The position numbers and the translations under genes are program-made. A model generated the notes under the pieces. It ran no database searches, had not been told where the DNA came from, and saw only the letters and a program-made list of their open reading frames with translations. Below are positions 10,485 to 17,619 of a stretch of DNA of 64,000 nucleotides, one piece after another; the first letter of the stretch is position 1, and every line of letters begins with the position of its first letter. This stretch comes from Streptomyces sp. HD (GTDB taxonomy: Bacteria; Actinomycetota; Actinomycetes; Streptomycetales; Streptomycetaceae). The stretch covers positions 18,234 through 82,233 of the forward strand of contig NZ_JAQMYP010000047.1 in NCBI RefSeq assembly GCF_028369295.1, written 5' to 3'.

Positions 10485-12163
10485 CGCGACTCCTCCTCGG
10501 CGACGGTCTGCGGATCTGACGGCACGGTGAGAGCCGGTTTCAGGTCCGGCGCGGCCAGCGCCTCGGGCAGGACGACGGTGAACTCCGCGCCTCCGCCGGC
10601 CGCCTCGCCCACGGTCGCGCTGCCGCCCTGCCGTTCGGCGAGCCTGCGCACCAGGGCGAGCCCGATGCCGCGCTCGCGGTGGGCCGGCGGCTCCTTGGTG
10701 GACCATCCCTCGGTGAAGATCAACTCGCGCTGTTCCTCGGGGATTCCCGGCCCCGTGTCGCGCACCCTGAGGGTCGCGGTGCGCCCATCGGCACGCAGTT
10801 CGACCTCCACGCGCGCGTGCGGCGTGCCCGCGACGGCGTCCAGCGCGTTGTCCACCAGGTTGCCGACGATCGTGACGAGGCCCCTGGGGTCGACCAGCCG
10901 GTTCGGGAGCCCGGTGCGGTCCGACAGACGCAGCGCGACACCGCGCTCGGCCGCCACGGTCGCCTTGCCGACCAGCAGGGCGGCGAGCAGTGGGTCCTGG
11001 ATCTTCTCGGCGACCTGCTCGGCGGTGGCCCGGTGATCACCGACCACCTCGCCGACGAACTCCACGGCGTCGTCGTACATCTCCAGTTCCAGCAGCCCGA
11101 GGAGCGTGTGCATCCGGTTGGCATGCTCGTGGTCCTGGGCGCGCAGGGCATCGATCAGACCGCGGGTCGAATCGAGCTCCCGGCCGAGCTGCTCCAGCTC
11201 GGTGTGGTCGCGCAGAGTGGCCACGGCGCCGCCGTCGTCGGTGGGCATGCGGTTGGCGACCAGGACGCGCTGGCCGCGGACCGTGAGCAGATCGGTGCCG
11301 GTCACGCGGCCGGCCAGCACATCGGTCGTACGGCCGTCGCCGAGCGCCTCGTCGAGGGATCGGCCGACGGCCTCGTCGCCGATGCCCAGCAGGCGCCGGG
11401 CCTCGTCGTTGAGGAGGCGGATACGGCCGCCGCGGTCCAGGGCGACGACGCCCTCCCGGATGCCGTGCAGCATCGCCTCGCGCTCCGCGAGTAGCGCCGA
11501 GATGTCGGAGAAGGCCAGGTCACGGGTCTGCCGCTGGACCCGGCGGGAGATGAGCCAGGCGGCCAGCGCGCCGACCGCCAGGGCGCCGCCCGCGTACGCG
11601 AACAGCCCCGGGATCGCGTGCAGCAGCCGGGCCCGCACGCTGTCGTACGCGATACCGACCGAGACCGCCCCGACGATCTTCCCGTCGCCGTCGCGCAGCG
11701 GCACCTTGCCGCGCGCTGTGCGGCCGAGTGTGCCGCTGTCGATCTGCATGACCTCGTGACCGGCGAGGGCCTGGCCCGGGTCGGTCGACACCAGTCGGCC
11801 GATCTCGCTCGGGGTGGGGTGGGACCAGCGCACTCCGCGCCGGTCCATCACGACGATGTACTCGGCCTTGGTGGCCACCCGGATCCGCTCCGCCTCCCGC
11901 TGGACCGGTCCGCCGGCCGTCGCGGGCGTGCTCGCCAGGTCCTCGGAGATCTGCGGCTGGGCCGCCGTGGTCTGCGCGATCGACAGGGCACGGCGCATCG
12001 CCTGGTCGTCCAGCTGGTTGCTGAGCGGAGCGAGAAACAGGCCGGTCGCGAGCACCGCGACTCCCGCGGCGATCGCCACCTGCATCAGCAGCACCTGCGC
12101 GAACATCCGCCGGGGCAGAGCCAGGCGCAGGCGACGGGCGGGGGGAGTGGGGCTCATATCCAT
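10481..12163 (-). CDS. CitA/DcuS-type sensor histidine kinase
   Basis: A 560-residue membrane kinase. The first membrane helix is at about residues 20-47, followed by an extracytoplasmic PAS-like sensor of about 135 residues (ATKAEYIVVMDRRGVRWSHP; VPLRDGDGKIVGAVSVG) and a second helix at about 183-205. Next come a cytoplasmic PAS domain (ILHG-like MLHGIREGVVALDRGG), a SpoOB-like dimerisation helix with the phospho-acceptor probably His347 in DHEHANRMHTLLG, and an ATPase domain (NLVDNALDAV, DTGPGIPEE, GIGLALVRRL). This architecture is that of citrate/fumarate sensors. The start used is ATG 12163; ATG 12157 is also possible. It forms an operon with its regulator. A 30-bp tandem repeat array lies just upstream. 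Confidence 0.9.
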   Translation of the reverse strand: MDMSPTPPARRLRLALPRRMFAQVLLMQVAIAAGVAVLATGLFLAPLSNQLDDQAMRRALSIAQTTAAQPQISEDLASTPATAGGPVQREAERIRVATKAEYIVVMDRRGVRWSHPTPSEIGRLVSTDPGQALAGHEVMQIDSGTLGRTARGKVPLRDGDGKIVGAVSVGIAYDSVRARLLHAIPGLFAYAGGALAVGALAAWLISRRVQRQTRDLAFSDISALLAEREAMLHGIREGVVALDRGGRIRLLNDEARRLLGIGDEAVGRSLDEALGDGRTTDVLAGRVTGTDLLTVRGQRVLVANRMPTDDGGAVATLRDHTELEQLGRELDSTRGLIDALRAQDHEHANRMHTLLGLLELEMYDDAVEFVGEVVGDHRATAEQVAEKIQDPLLAALLVGKATVAAERGVALRLSDRTGLPNRLVDPRGLVTIVGNLVDNALDAVAGTPHARVEVELRADGRTATLRVRDTGPGIPEEQRELIFTEGWSTKEPPAHRERGIGLALVRRLAERQGGSATVGEAAGGGAEFTVVLPEALAAPDLKPALTVPSDPQTVAEEESR

Positions 12164-12240
12164 GACGGTACGTGGGCGGGCGGGAAGTCCCGTAGAGGGG
12201 TGTGACGTGGATCTCTTGATCAAGGTGGGGTGGTCGGTAC

Positions 12241-12463
12241 ACCTGGCGTCATGTCGGGGGCGCGGTCAACCTGGCGTCCCTGCGGCTGCCGTCCTGTCCA
12301 CCTGACGGCGCCCCTGCCGGCCCTGTCCACCTGACGTCGCCCCGCTGCCGGCCTGTCCACCTGACGTCGCTTCGGCGGCCGACTGGCCCACTCGGCGTCG
12401 CTTCGGCGGGCCGGCTGGTCCACCCGGTGCCATGTTTCGCGGCCGTCCACCCGAGGTGCCCGG
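12241..12463. repeat. Tandem array of eight degenerate ~30-bp repeats
   Basis: The core ACCTGACGTC recurs with variation at 12241, 12269, 12300, 12329, 12359, 12390, 12422 and 12449, giving periods of 28, 31, 29, 30, 31, 32 and 27 bp. The best copies share CTGTCCACCTGACG, and in several units GC-rich sequence (GCTTCGGCGG) follows the core. It fills the whole gap between the 3' end of the sucrase/ferredoxin-like gene and the kinase start. Because the period is not a multiple of three, a repeat protein is unlikely. It may be a protein-binding array or a slippage-derived array. Confidence 0.75.
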
Positions 12464-12464
12464 G

Positions 12465-13406
12465 TCAGCTCGCGAGTGCCGTCGTCATCGTGAGCTCGTG
12501 CACCGCCACCACGTCCATCCGCGCGGGCGAGCCGAGCATCGACCCACAGCTCTCAGGGCGGGGCGGCAGGGAGGCGCCCTGGGCCACGCTCACGCGCCAG
12601 TGGCGCCCGTCCACGTGGGCGATGGCCACCTCCCACCGCGGGGCCGCGCCGTCCGTCCGTACGACGCTCAGGGCTCCCGCGGCGTCCTCGCCCGTGGCCC
12701 TGCGCACGGCCAGCTCGGCCGCCTGGCCCGGCCGCTCCCAGGCGGAGTTCCCGCGACAGCCCTCGACCACGATCCGGCCCTCCCGGACGCCGTGCAGCAC
12801 GTCCTTGACGGCGTGGGACTGCGCCCGGCCGTACGCGTAGCCGTACGGCAGCACGAGCAGCGTCGGTGAGAACCGATGTCCACCCAGATGGGTGACCTCC
12901 CAGACGCCCTCCACGCCGGAGGCGCTGAGCTCGGCCGCGAGCGGACGGCCGAGGAGCGCGCAGCAGCGGTCCCGCTTGCCGTTGGTGCAGACGAGCGCGA
13001 GCGGATCGCCGGTGTGGGGCCGCCCCTGAAGAGCCGAGTCGAAGGTGCGGTGGTCACCCATACCGAGCGCGGCGAAGTCCAGGTCGAGCAACTGCCGTGG
13101 GTCGTGGGTCGTGGCAGTGCGCAGCCATACGTTGCCGGGCACGGTGTGGGCCACGTAGACCTGGCGTTCGGCGAGGGGCCCGCAGTCGGCGTGTCGACCG
13201 GGGCGGCGGATCAGCGCTACCCGTACGCCCGTGCCCTTCGCCGCGGCCTCCAGGGCGTGGCCCAGCGCGGGATCCAGGTGGCTCTGGGTGAGCGCCTTGG
13301 CACCCCACGGACCGGGCTGCTCCAGCAGCAGCCAGGTCGTCGCGGTCGCCGCGGTCCCCGCGATGGGCTCGTCGAGGTCCCGCGAGACGGTTGAGCACGT
13401 ACTCAC
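12465..13406 (-). CDS. Sucrase/ferredoxin-like family protein (thioredoxin-like Fe-S fold)
   Basis: This 313-residue protein matches the Suc_Fer-like family: an N-terminal CSTVSRDLDEPIAGTA segment, TWLLLEQPGPWG, a central VCTNGKRDRCCALLGRPLA motif with cysteines suited to a [2Fe-2S] cluster, EVTHLGGHRFSPTLLVLPYGYAYGR, and a C-terminal region ending near CRGNSAWERPGQAAEL plus a domain of about 80 residues. The biochemical role is not established; a redox function is inferred. The GTG start at 13406 gives the conserved N-terminus and directly abuts an iron-box-like sequence, leaving no room for a ribosome site, so the mRNA may be leaderless. Iron control of this gene is therefore likely. Confidence 0.85.
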   Translation of the reverse strand: MSTCSTVSRDLDEPIAGTAATATTWLLLEQPGPWGAKALTQSHLDPALGHALEAAAKGTGVRVALIRRPGRHADCGPLAERQVYVAHTVPGNVWLRTATTHDPRQLLDLDFAALGMGDHRTFDSALQGRPHTGDPLALVCTNGKRDRCCALLGRPLAAELSASGVEGVWEVTHLGGHRFSPTLLVLPYGYAYGRAQSHAVKDVLHGVREGRIVVEGCRGNSAWERPGQAAELAVRRATGEDAAGALSVVRTDGAAPRWEVAIAHVDGRHWRVSVAQGASLPPRPESCGSMLGSPARMDVVAVHELTMTTALAS

Positions 13407-13425
13407 AGAGGTGAGCCTAACCTGA
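13407..13425 (-). promoter_or_regulatory. Iron box (DmdR/IdeR-type operator)
   Basis: On the minus strand the 19-mer reads TCAGGTTAGGCTCACCTCT. It matches the actinobacterial iron-box consensus TTAGGTTAGGCTAACCTAA at 15 of 19 positions, including the full central AGGTTAGGCT. It touches the start codon of the sucrase/ferredoxin-like gene. The expected regulator is a DtxR/IdeR-family repressor (DmdR in Streptomyces) that binds in iron-replete cells. Confidence 0.72.
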
Positions 13426-13501
13426 CTTGAGTCGAGGCGACCGGCCGAGGGGGCTGCGGGGAGGCTTCTGTCCCACTGCGGCAACGTTCGGCCGTTCTGC
13501 T

Positions 13502-13589
13502 GCCGCAGTGCCGCAGTGCCGCAGTGCCGCAGTGCCGCAGTCCGCCAGTCCGCCAGTCCGCCAGTCCGGCAGTGCCGCAGCCCCGCAGT
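13502..13589. repeat. Eleven 8-bp tandem repeats
   Basis: Five copies of GCCGCAGT (13502-13541) are followed by three of CCGCCAGT (13542-13565), then CCGGCAGT, GCCGCAGC and CCCGCAGT to 13589. The array lies between the citrate synthase 3' end and the sucrase/ferredoxin-like gene. It is likely prone to replication slippage. Confidence 0.85.
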
Positions 13590-13601
13590 GTCCGGCGCGC
13601 C

Positions 13602-14852
13602 CTACTCCGGAAGCGGCTGAGGCGGCTTCGGTCCGGTGTAGTGCCCGCTCGGCCGCATACGCAGCGGGCGCTCGCCGTACTCCTCCAGGGCGTGGGCGAT
13701 CCAGCCCGCCGTACGGCCCACGGCGAAGATCGTCTCGCCTGCCGTGGACGGCATGGCGGAGGACGCCGTGAACACGGCCAGGGCCAGGTCGACATTGGCG
13801 TGCAGCGGGGTGTGGCGGGCGGCCGTTGCGACGATGTCGCGGGCCGCGGCGAGTGCGGGTGCCGAGTGGGGAATGTCCTCCAGGAGCTCGAACAGCACAC
13901 GCGCGCGTGGATCCTCGCCGGGGTAGAGGCGGTGCCCGAGCCCCGGGATGCGCCGGCCGGCCCGCAGCTCCTCGGCGATCACGGGACCGGCGTCGCCCTG
14001 GTCGAGCACCTCCATGATCAGCTTGTGGGCGAGGCCGCTGGCCGCGCCGTGCAGCGGGCCCTCGATCACGCCGAGCCCGGCGGAGACGGCCGCGTAGGCG
14101 TGTGCGCGGGCCGACGCCGCGACCCGCACGGCGAGGGTCGAGGCGGCCAGGTCGTGATCGACGAGCAGGGCGAGTGCCCTGTCCAGGACCCGCAGGCCCG
14201 CTTCGTCGGGGGTCCGTCCGCTCAGCCGGCTCCACAGACGGTGCGCGAGCGAGCCTTCGTCGCGATGGGCGAACCCCGGGCGGGTGAGGGCGGCGACGAG
14301 GGTGGGGATGAGGATGCGGGCGGTGCCGAGGACCGCCTCCTCGGACAGGTCGAAGCGCAACGGGTCCGCCGCCGCGGCGGCGATCGCCGCGACCCGCAAC
14401 CGGTCGGTGGGGCCTGCGTGTTCGGGCAGGGCGTCGACGGCGTGGCGGGCGGCGGTCACGGAGGACTCGGGGGCGGCGAAGGTCACGCCGTGGTGCAACC
14501 GGCCGGTCCACAGCCACTCGGCCACCTCTTCGAAGGAGTGCCGGGCGGCCAGTTCGGTCGCGTCGACGCCCCGGAAGTAGTAGCGGTCGGTGTCGATGAA
14601 CGTGAGACGGGTGCGCACCGACAGCTCGCCGCCGGATCCCGAACCGCCCGCGCTCTCCCGTCTGTTGCGTCGGGCGAGCGTCTCGACCTCCTTCGCGTCG
14701 AAGGTGCTGCCCCGGCCGCCGGGCGCACGGCGGCTGCTGAGGTGACCGCGGCTCACATACGCGTACACGGTCTCGGGCTTCACGCCGAGCAGTTCGGCGG
14801 CCTCCTGGGTGGTCAGCCGCCGCCCCGCGGGGCCGGGTTCTTGATCGCGCAT
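13602..14852 (-). CDS. Citrate synthase-like protein with N-terminal helix-turn-helix domain
   Basis: The 416-residue protein begins with an excisionase/MerR-like DNA-binding domain (RRLTTQEAAELLGVKPETVYAYVSRG, about residues 11-36, with a basic wing SSRRAPGGRGSTF). From about residue 80 it is a citrate synthase fold. All three catalytic residues can be placed: His in IEGPLHGAASG, His in GLGHRLYPGEDPRARVL and Asp in HANVDLALAV, with an Arg-containing substrate motif RMRPSGHYTG at the C-terminus. It may thus condense acetyl-CoA with oxaloacetate or a related ketoacid, bind DNA, or couple the two. It is transcribed divergently from a second citrate synthase, with palindromes in the 108-bp gap. 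Enzyme activity and DNA binding are inferred, not known. Confidence 0.85.
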   Translation of the reverse strand: MRDQEPGPAGRRLTTQEAAELLGVKPETVYAYVSRGHLSSRRAPGGRGSTFDAKEVETLARRNRRESAGGSGSGGELSVRTRLTFIDTDRYYFRGVDATELAARHSFEEVAEWLWTGRLHHGVTFAAPESSVTAARHAVDALPEHAGPTDRLRVAAIAAAAADPLRFDLSEEAVLGTARILIPTLVAALTRPGFAHRDEGSLAHRLWSRLSGRTPDEAGLRVLDRALALLVDHDLAASTLAVRVAASARAHAYAAVSAGLGVIEGPLHGAASGLAHKLIMEVLDQGDAGPVIAEELRAGRRIPGLGHRLYPGEDPRARVLFELLEDIPHSAPALAAARDIVATAARHTPLHANVDLALAVFTASSAMPSTAGETIFAVGRTAGWIAHALEEYGERPLRMRPSGHYTGPKPPQPLPE

Positions 14853-14892
14853 GGAGTCACCGTATCCAGGCCGTCGAGCATTCAGTTCTGCA

Positions 14893-14926
14893 TTGATTCA
14901 ATCAATATTGACAGAGAAATAGTCAA
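14893..14926. promoter_or_regulatory. Operator-like palindromes between the divergent citrate synthase genes
   Basis: TTGATT-C-AATCAA (14893-14905) is a perfect 6-1-6 palindrome, and TTGAC...GTCAA (14908-14912 with 14922-14926) forms a second inverted pair; another GTCAA lies at 14935-14940. The stretch is strikingly A+T-rich for this genome. TTGACA at 14908 could also be a -35 hexamer for the rightward gene. The sites suit a dimeric regulator, possibly the helix-turn-helix citrate synthase itself. Confidence 0.5.
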
Positions 14927-14960
14927 GCATGGACAGTCAAATCAAGTACAGGGAGGAATC

Positions 14961-16130
14961 ATGTCCGTCAACAGGTCAGCAACCGCACTCGTCGACGTGC
15001 CACGTGGACTCGCGGGTGTCGTCGTCACCGACACCGAGGTCGGCGACGTCCGAGGGGTCGAGGGCTTCTACCACTACCGCCAGTACTCGGCCGTCGAGCT
15101 CGCGCGGACGCGCCCCTTCGAGGACGTCTGGCATCTCCTCGTCCACGGTGAACTGCCGGACGCCGAGCGCGCCGCCGCCTTCGCAGCCGAGACGGCCGCG
15201 CTGAGGCGGTTGCCCGACGAGGTGCGGGCCGCCCTGCCGGCGATCGCGGCGGCGAGCGGACGGTCCGGCCCGCTGGCCGGCTTGCGCACCGCACTGTCCC
15301 TGCTTGGCGCGGCCAAGGGCTTCCGGCCGGTGTACGACATCGACGCGGACGAGCGCCGCCGGGACACCCTCGTCGCGGCCGCCGCCGTACCGACGCTGCT
15401 CACCGCACTGCACCGGCTGGGGGGCGGACTTGATCCTGTTGAGCCGCGTGCGGATCTGTCGTATGCGGCGAACTACCTGTACATGTTGACGGGTTCGGAG
15501 CCCGATCCGGAGCGGACGCGGGCGATCGAGCAATACTTGATCTCAACCATCGACCATGGATTCAATGCATCAACCTTCACGGCGCGCGTCATCACGTCCA
15601 CGGGCGCGGACGTCGCGGCCTGTCTCGTGGGTGCCGTAGGTGCGCTGTCGGGGCCGCTGCACGGTGGCGCGCCCAGTCGTGCGCTGGACACGCTGGACGC
15701 GATCGGCACTCCCGACCGCATCGACGCCTGGATCCGTGAACGGGTTCTCGCAGGCGACCGCATCATGGGCTTCGGCCACCCGGTCTACCGCACCGAGGAC
15801 CCCCGCTCCCGGATGCTCCGTGAGATCGCCGAGGGCTTCGGCGGCCCGCGTGTCGGGTTCGCCGTGGAGGTCGAACGCCGTGTGGAGGCGATCCTCGCCG
15901 AGCTGAAGCCCGGCCGTGCACTCCATACGAACGTCGAGTTCTACGCGGGTGTGGTCATGGAACTCTGCGGTCTGCCGCGCGAGATGTTCACGCCCACGTT
16001 CGCCGCGGCACGGGTCGTGGGCTGGAGCGCCAACATCCTGGAACAGGCACAGGACTCGAAGATCATCAGGCCGGTGGCGCGGTATGTGGGGCCGGGGGCG
16101 CCGGTCAAGGTGCCGGAGACGGCGGCCTGA
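14961..16130 (+). CDS. Citrate synthase family protein (2-methylcitrate/citrate synthase-like)
   Basis: This 389-residue enzyme of the short bacterial citrate synthase type condenses acetyl-CoA (or another acyl-CoA) with oxaloacetate. Seen features are FYHYRQYSAVELA, the first catalytic His in SGPLHGGAPSRALD, the second in MGFGHPVYRTEDPRSRML, and the third catalytic motif reading HTNVEFYAG, that is Glu where classical enzymes have Asp. The C-terminal part RVVGWSANILEQ is typical. The ATG at 14961 has an excellent GGGAGGAATC site. It is divergent from the helix-turn-helix citrate synthase. Substrate preference cannot be fixed from sequence; the main TCA-cycle enzyme may lie elsewhere. Confidence 0.9.
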   Translation: MSVNRSATALVDVPRGLAGVVVTDTEVGDVRGVEGFYHYRQYSAVELARTRPFEDVWHLLVHGELPDAERAAAFAAETAALRRLPDEVRAALPAIAAASGRSGPLAGLRTALSLLGAAKGFRPVYDIDADERRRDTLVAAAAVPTLLTALHRLGGGLDPVEPRADLSYAANYLYMLTGSEPDPERTRAIEQYLISTIDHGFNASTFTARVITSTGADVAACLVGAVGALSGPLHGGAPSRALDTLDAIGTPDRIDAWIRERVLAGDRIMGFGHPVYRTEDPRSRMLREIAEGFGGPRVGFAVEVERRVEAILAELKPGRALHTNVEFYAGVVMELCGLPREMFTPTFAAARVVGWSANILEQAQDSKIIRPVARYVGPGAPVKVPETAA

Positions 16131-16141
16131 GAGACACGTGT

Positions 16142-16168
16142 GGCCTGGCGCCGTTCTGGCTCCAGGCC
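16142..16168 (+). terminator. Terminator after citrate synthase
   Basis: GGCCTGGCGCC (16142-16152) pairs with GGCTCCAGGCC (16158-16168) with one mismatch and a 5-base loop, 11 bp after the stop. Confidence 0.65.
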
Positions 16169-16302
16169 TCATCGGTCGGGACCGAGCAGTGACGGGGTGC
16201 CGGCTGCTCTCCGGGTGGGCGGCCCGGCTCGCTCAACGGTTGCGCGCGGCCGGGGAGTGCGACGGTACGGGTCTGGGGTGGACGCGTGCTCGTGCGGTGG
16301 GT

Positions 16303-16539
16303 TCAGGCGTCGGGGATGTCTGCCTTGGCGCGGATGAGGGTCTCGCGGCTGACGATGACGATGCGCTCGTAGTCGGCGCGGGCGGCATCGGCAGGCAGTT
16401 CCGGCTCAAGCGCCTCGGTGGCCTCGGTGCCGATGACGGCGAAATTGCCGTCGCTGAGCTCGAAAACGTCCGGGCAGTTGGCTCCTGAGTTACTGCCTCG
16501 GGCGCTTGGCGGCACACCGATGCGGCGCACGATTTTCAA
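16303..16539 (-). CDS. Conserved small Streptomyces protein of unknown function
   Basis: This 78-residue protein (KIVRRIGVPPSARGSNSGANCPDVFELSDGNFAVIGTEATEAL...) has a tail ARADYERIVIVSRETLIRAKADIPDA. Very similar small proteins occur repeatedly in Streptomyces, often beside DUF6879, DUF397 or helix-turn-helix genes; no function is known to me. The start is read as TTG at 16539, which gives the familiar KIVRRIG beginning, with AAGGA about eleven bases upstream; GTG 16530 is an alternative. No DUF6879 or helix-turn-helix partner is adjacent here, so it may be a solitary remnant of such a cassette. Confidence 0.7.
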   Translation of the reverse strand: MKIVRRIGVPPSARGSNSGANCPDVFELSDGNFAVIGTEATEALEPELPADAARADYERIVIVSRETLIRAKADIPDA

Positions 16540-16690
16540 GGGTTACCGTTCCTTACCGGTCTGGGCACAGTGGTGGGAACAGAACCTACTGGAACGGTAC
16601 TGGCTTTGGCGGGTCGTTGGTGGCGGCCGGAGCAAAAGTCACCCACTCGTGTCCTCGGAGCGGCAGTTGATCGGCGACGTGGTAGCGGCT

Positions 16691-16755
16691 GTCAAGACGT
16701 GATTGTGCCCGTCAAGACATGGTTGTGCCCGTCAAGACGTGGTTGTCCCCGTCAA
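16691..16755. repeat. Three 20-bp direct repeats at the 3' end of the DUF6082 gene
   Basis: Units GTCAAGACGTGATTGTGCCC, GTCAAGACATGGTTGTGCCC and GTCAAGACGTGGTTGTCCCC start at 16691, 16711 and 16731. A partial fourth (GTCAA) at 16751 supplies the complement of the TGA stop of the minus-strand DUF6082 gene. Confidence 0.85.
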
Positions 16756-17297
16756 TCGGACGGCGGCTCACCCACCACCCACCACTCGTCCGTATCGGCC
16801 TCGTCGAGGTCCCTGACCAGGCCGTCGACCATGCGTCCGATGCCGGCTTCCTCCGAGGACTCGTGCAGGGTCGCGCGCTGCGCCTTCGACGCCTCCCAGT
16901 ATTCGCGGAACACGGGGCTCTGAAAGAATTCGCGCAGATATTCGTACAGCTCCTCGCGATTCAGGATTCCCGCACGATAAAGGTGGTAGAGGTGGACGTA
17001 CCACGCGTTGGCGTAGAAGAACTGGCGTCGCTTCTCCGCCGGGATGCTCTTGTCGTAGGTGTCGATCACGGCGGCCAGTGACGGATCGTCGATCGCCCTG
17101 GCCAGTAGCTCCCAGTGCATCCGCTGCTGATGGGCCAACGCCTTGCGGCGGACCGCCAGCTCCTCAAGTGCCAGTCGCCGCTCCTCCAGCCGTGTCGCGT
17201 CGCGACGACGCTGACGCGATGCCAGCGTCGCTGTGGCGAGCAGCAGGCTGAGTGCGGCGGAGCCCAGCCTCCTCGCCGAGTGCTTCCGTGTGACCAT
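16752..17297 (-). CDS. DUF6082 family protein, membrane-anchored
   Basis: A 181-residue protein. A short hydrophobic N-terminal segment after basic residues (KHSARRLGSAALSLLLATATLAS) is a likely signal anchor. It is followed by an Arg-rich helix (RQRRRDATRLEERRLALEE) and a domain with HWELLARAIDDPSL, YANAWYVHLYHLYRAGI and ELYEYLREFFQSPVFREYWEAS, which is the DUF6082 pattern of actinobacteria. The tail is acidic and ends EWWVVGEPPSD. No function is known. ATG 17297 is the start, with a weak GGGGGTAG site. Its stop lies inside a 20-bp repeat array, so the C-terminus may vary between strains. Confidence 0.75.
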   Translation of the reverse strand: MVTRKHSARRLGSAALSLLLATATLASRQRRRDATRLEERRLALEELAVRRKALAHQQRMHWELLARAIDDPSLAAVIDTYDKSIPAEKRRQFFYANAWYVHLYHLYRAGILNREELYEYLREFFQSPVFREYWEASKAQRATLHESSEEAGIGRMVDGLVRDLDEADTDEWWVVGEPPSD

Positions 17298-17619
17298 GTC
17301 AACTACCCCCGATCAGGCGGCCGTCCGCCGGTCGTCGGGGTGCGGGTCGACGGGAGGGGACCGGCGAGCGGTGGGCGGCGCTTGCCGTCTCCCAGAATGC
17401 CGAGCGGCTCTGATCGGCGGGGAGGCGGAGAGGAGGCGCACAGAGGGAAGCGAGGGTCGCACGCTCCGGCGCCTTGACCAACGTCTGCCCGGCAAGTGCT
17501 GCTAACAATCGTTCACTTCGCGGTGATTATTCCGGCTCGTATCCTGGGTCGGCATTCAATCCTCGTACACGCGCCGAGCCGCGAGCCGGTGCACCCGTCG
17601 GCGTGAGAAAGGTCGCACG
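17298..17619. other. 322-bp gap between divergent DUF6082 and CobW genes; nothing firm seen
   Basis: It should hold promoters for both genes. The A+T-richer part (17500-17535, GCTAACAATCGTTCA and GGTGATTATTCC) resembles no operator I can defend, including the zinc-uptake regulator box often found near CobW genes. Confidence 0.4.

Noticed and set aside
12220..12450. A 76-residue minus-strand frame with repeated RRQVDR-like peptides
   Set aside because: It only reflects the ~30-bp DNA repeats. Repeat lengths of 27-32 bp shift the frame between copies, and there is no ribosome site.
16418..16702. A plus-strand frame of 94 residues opposite and beyond the small 16303 gene
   Set aside because: It overlaps a better-supported minus-strand gene and its latter half has no coding bias or known motif.
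17500..17535. Possible zinc-uptake regulator (Zur) box before the CobW gene
   Set aside because: The sequence has only a 3-bp symmetric match and does not fit the 15-bp Zur consensus.
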